Translations under genes and position numbers: made by a program
Shown here: positions 40,767-43,247 of the stretch, piece after piece
How positions within the stretch are numbered: position 1 is the stretch's first letter
Layout of the letters: the number at the start of each line of letters is the position of its first letter
Assembly: GCA_903861305.1 (NCBI GenBank)
Contig: CAIOTT010000036.1
Span: 1-43,247 of the forward strand
Direction: 5' to 3'
From: Candidatus Omnitrophota bacterium
GTDB lineage: Bacteria; Omnitrophota; Gorgyraeia; Zapsychrales; Fredricksoniimonadaceae
Length of the DNA: 43,247 bases
Notes under the pieces: generated by a model
Told to the model about the DNA's origin: nothing
What the model saw: only the letters and a program-made list of their open reading frames with translations
Database searches by the model: none

Positions 40767-41963
40767 ATGAGCGGTATCACAGTTTATAAAGATAAATGCA
40801 TTGGCTGCTCACTGTGCGTCAAGACGTGTCCATTTGATGCCATTACCCTGGTGGATAAAAAGGCTGTCATTGACCTCGACAAGTGTACCCTGTGCAGCTC
40901 TTGCGTTGAGGCTTGCCGCAAGACCAATGCCATTGAGATCATCCGTGAAACGACACGCACACCCGATATCGAGAAATACAAAGGCGTCTGGGTCTTTGTC
41001 GAACAGAAAAGAGGCGTTGTCCAGCCCGTTGCCTTTGAACTGCTAGGCAAGGCCAGGGAACTGGCTGACAAGCTCGACGTCGAAGTAGCCGCGGTCCTTC
41101 TGGGGCATAATGTGAAGGAAAAGGCCCAGGAACTGATCGAGCGCGGGGCTGATACGGTGTACGTGGCCGATGATCCCAAGCTCGAGCATTTTCTGGATGA
41201 ACCCTATGCCCGCATCCTTGCGAACCTTATCAGGAAGCACAGGCCTGAGATCCTCCTGTCGCCGGCGACTTCCATTGGACGTTCCGTTGTTTCCAGGGTC
41301 GCTGTGCAGTTGCGCGTCGGATTGACCGCTGATTGCACGGCGCTGGATGTGAATCTTGACGAGCGTTTCCTGTTGCAGACGCGTCCCGCGTTCGGCGGCA
41401 ATATCATGGCCACCATTTTGTCACGTCATCACCGGCCCCAGTTGGCGACCGTTCGCCACAAGGTCATGAAAGAATTGCCGCCTGACCTTTCCAGGAAAGG
41501 TCGTATCGATGCGCTGACGTTCGACAGGTCATTCTTTACGTCCAGGACAAAGGTTTTGGAAGTGGTTGATTCTGTCATGGCCACGGTCAATATCACCGAG
41601 GCGAATGTGATCGTTTCCGGCGGCCGCGCCATGGGGGGTGCCGCGAATTTTAAAATGCTGGAAGACCTCGCCGGTGTGTTGAACGGCGCGGTCGGCGCTT
41701 CACGCGCCGCCATCGATGAAGGGTGGCTTCCGTATGCCCACCAGGTCGGCCAGACAGGGAAGACTGTTTGCCCCAAGGTCTATATCGCCTGCGGCATATC
41801 CGGACAGATCCAGCATCTGGTCGGCATGCAATCCTCTGACATCATCATCGCGATCAACCGCGACGCCTCAGCTCCGATCTTCAGTGTCGCCAACTACGGC
41901 ATTGTCGGCGACATTTTTGAAGTCGTTCCCCTTCTTACCAAGAAATTCAAGCAAGTCGTTTGA
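40767..41963 (+). CDS. etfA: Electron transfer flavoprotein subunit alpha with N-terminal 2x4Fe-4S domain
   Basis: A 398-residue EtfA carrying an N-terminal ferredoxin domain with two complete 4Fe-4S motifs, CIGCSLCVKTCP and CTLCSSCVEAC (residues about 12-50), followed by the standard ETF alpha domains: SPATSIGRSVVSRVAVQL, RPAFGGNIMATI and the FAD domain GGRAMGGAANFKMLEDLAG, VGQTGKTVCPKVYIACGISG, QHLVGMQSSDIIIAINRD. Fe-S-extended EtfA occurs in CarE of Acetobacterium and related complexes, where it belongs to a bifurcating acyl-CoA reductase. Here it would link NADH, ferredoxin and an acyl-CoA substrate. Confidence 0.95.
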   Translation: MSGITVYKDKCIGCSLCVKTCPFDAITLVDKKAVIDLDKCTLCSSCVEACRKTNAIEIIRETTRTPDIEKYKGVWVFVEQKRGVVQPVAFELLGKARELADKLDVEVAAVLLGHNVKEKAQELIERGADTVYVADDPKLEHFLDEPYARILANLIRKHRPEILLSPATSIGRSVVSRVAVQLRVGLTADCTALDVNLDERFLLQTRPAFGGNIMATILSRHHRPQLATVRHKVMKELPPDLSRKGRIDALTFDRSFFTSRTKVLEVVDSVMATVNITEANVIVSGGRAMGGAANFKMLEDLAGVLNGAVGASRAAIDEGWLPYAHQVGQTGKTVCPKVYIACGISGQIQHLVGMQSSDIIIAINRDASAPIFSVANYGIVGDIFEVVPLLTKKFKQVV

Positions 41964-41987
41964 CACAGCCGCGTCACCTCATGGAAT

Positions 41988-43061
41988 ATGAGCCATACAC
42001 AGAAAAACAGTGCTGATCTGTTCTGGGTCCATTACATACGCGCGATAGCAGCCTTTGGTGTGGTTTTTGTTCATGTGGCAGCTGATGTCATTACCGAATG
42101 GGGATCTATACCGGTCAGCCACTGGTGGTTCGCCAATATCTTTGATTCCCTGACGCGCGGCTGTGTCTCTCTATTTATCATGGTCAGCGGGGCCTTGCTG
42201 TTGCCTGTCCAGGAAGGGGTCAGGGATTTCTTCCGCAAACGATTCAATCGCATCCTTATCCCTTTTTTGGCATGGACTGTCCTGTATCTTTTCTGGAAAA
42301 AGGCGTTCTACAGGCCGGATCTGGGATTGTCGCAATCTGTCAGCATGGTGCTTGATGGCGGCGTCTGGTTCCATATGTGGTTCTTTTACATTTTGGCAGG
42401 AATGTACCTGATGGCGCCTGTTTTGCGGATATTCATGGCGCATGCAACCCGCGCGCACGTCGGGTATTTCTTGTGGCTGTGGTTCCTGTGCGGTTCATGC
42501 GTGCCTTTTTCGGAAAAGTTCGCGAGGTTGCTGGGGTATCCCGGTTTTCACGTCGGACTTCCAGTAGCCATGGCGGAAGGGTTTATCGGGTATTTCATTC
42601 TGGGAGCGTTCCTTGTGACATATGCCGTTCAAGCATGGACAGCCCTTGCGCGTGTGGTATGGGCTTCCTGTTTTCTGTTCTGTTGTCTTGGAACAGGCTG
42701 GATGACCACCCGCACGGGAACTTTCCAGGATGTGTTTTATGATAACCTGGCACCGAACATTGTCCTGTATTGCGCATCATTTTTCGTTCTTGTAAAATTT
42801 ATTGTATCTTCGTCAGAAGACAAGCTGCCGGTGTTCTTGAAAGGCTTTGTTATTGATCTGTCGAAGGCAAGTCTTGGTGTTTATTTAATTCATCCCATGA
42901 TCATCGATGTGCTGGATAAGGGAAGGTTGGGGGTCGCGATCAAGCCTTCCGGTGGACATCCTTTGATCATGATACCCGCGATCTCTGTCGGGATATATTT
43001 TGTTTCATTCTTTTTCGTGCGCTTCATTTCGAAAATCCCTTATTTGAAACGTATTGTGTGA
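41988..43061 (+). CDS. Membrane acyltransferase (acyltransferase 3 family)
   Basis: A 357-residue integral membrane protein with about ten helices. It begins with the family block WVHYIRAIAAFGVVFVHVAA, with the His thought to be catalytic, followed by GCVSLFIMVSGALLLPVQEG and an Arg-rich FFRKRFNRILIPF. The C-terminal SLGVYLIHPMIIDVLDKG is typical. Such enzymes O-acetylate surface polysaccharides or lipids (WecH/OafA type); the acceptor is unknown. The ATG at 41988 is 24 nt after etfA, but the gene may be independently expressed. The last 186 nt of the window after it contain no gene or hairpin I can support. Confidence 0.92.
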   Translation: MSHTQKNSADLFWVHYIRAIAAFGVVFVHVAADVITEWGSIPVSHWWFANIFDSLTRGCVSLFIMVSGALLLPVQEGVRDFFRKRFNRILIPFLAWTVLYLFWKKAFYRPDLGLSQSVSMVLDGGVWFHMWFFYILAGMYLMAPVLRIFMAHATRAHVGYFLWLWFLCGSCVPFSEKFARLLGYPGFHVGLPVAMAEGFIGYFILGAFLVTYAVQAWTALARVVWASCFLFCCLGTGWMTTRTGTFQDVFYDNLAPNIVLYCASFFVLVKFIVSSSEDKLPVFLKGFVIDLSKASLGVYLIHPMIIDVLDKGRLGVAIKPSGGHPLIMIPAISVGIYFVSFFFVRFISKIPYLKRIV

Positions 43062-43247
43062 TCTGTAAGTTCATGGCTGGTTGTATGGGGAGACTTGGAT
43101 AAGATCCGTCTCTGCTAAACATGTCAAGAACGACCCCATTGTTAACACAACATCACTAATACTAATAACTTGTAACATTTCGTCCCTTGCACGATCAGAA
43201 GGGTATTTTTATCCCGGATTTTGCACGCTTCTCAAAACAGCGTCGAG

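Noticed and set aside
43062-43247. A possible RNA gene or terminator at the right edge
   Set aside because: I found no stable hairpin, cloverleaf or conserved box in these 186 nt.

Overview
This window looks like a chromosomal segment from an uncultivated anaerobic bacterium, most likely Candidatus Omnitrophota (PVC superphylum). The strongest taxonomic hint is the large secreted protein at 5.6-9.4 kb. Its N-terminal block and its C-terminal 'GGIDLN' block resemble a protein family I associate with Omnitrophota genomes. This is recognition from memory, not a search. Gene density is very high, with many ATGA or TGATG overlaps, and I see no RNA genes, CRISPR array, insertion sequence or prophage.

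Layout. (1) 0-2.8 kb: siroheme-dependent haem synthesis, with the end of a radical SAM AhbC/AhbD/NirJ-type enzyme, the two siroheme decarboxylase subunits (ahbA, ahbB) and hemL. (2) 2.8-5.4 kb: a NusG_II-domain protein, an unusual fusion of a Gx-type S component to an EcfT-type T component, and apbE, whose family attaches FMN to exported proteins. (3) 5.6-9.4 kb: a long secreted repeat protein whose single frame is interrupted by two TAG codons, followed by a clear terminator. (4) 9.6-15.6 kb: a complete Na+-NQR operon (nqrABCDEF) and, convergent to it, a small NqrM-like maturation gene. (5) 15.6-24.9 kb: an 11-subunit complex I (nuoABCDHIJKLMN) without the NADH module NuoEFG. (6) 25.0-26.5 kb: an ABC-2 exporter. 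(7) 26.6-29.3 kb: nadC, two unknown envelope proteins and a secreted cyclophilin. (8) 29.3-31.6 kb: divergent tRNA-modification genes (Dus, MtaB). (9) 31.6-38.7 kb: an envelope or glycan block with a PIG-L deacetylase, GNAT, GT39, GIY-YIG, PEGA protein and GT2. (10) 38.8-42.0 kb: an acyl-CoA dehydrogenase/ETF operon whose EtfA carries a two-cluster ferredoxin domain. (11) 42.0-43.1 kb: a membrane acyltransferase.

How the genes fit together. The respiratory genes suggest parallel entry points to the quinone pool. NADH would enter through the sodium pump NQR. Reduced ferredoxin or another donor would enter through the NuoEFG-less complex I. An electron-bifurcating acyl-CoA dehydrogenase/ETF complex could connect the NADH and ferredoxin pools. 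ApbE would flavinylate NqrB and NqrC, whose acceptor motifs are present, and the transporter fusion beside it may move a flavin. These pathway links are inference.

The most notable points are: the S-T transporter fusion translationally coupled to apbE; loss of the usual Asp and Thr metal ligands in that ApbE; a Cys-to-Thr change in NqrD at an iron-sulfur ligand; the NqrM-like gene on the opposite strand; four starts placed exactly 7 nt after a TATAAT-like box, implying leaderless mRNAs; and two in-frame TAG codons in the repeat protein, one of which lines up with CAG in all three sister repeats.
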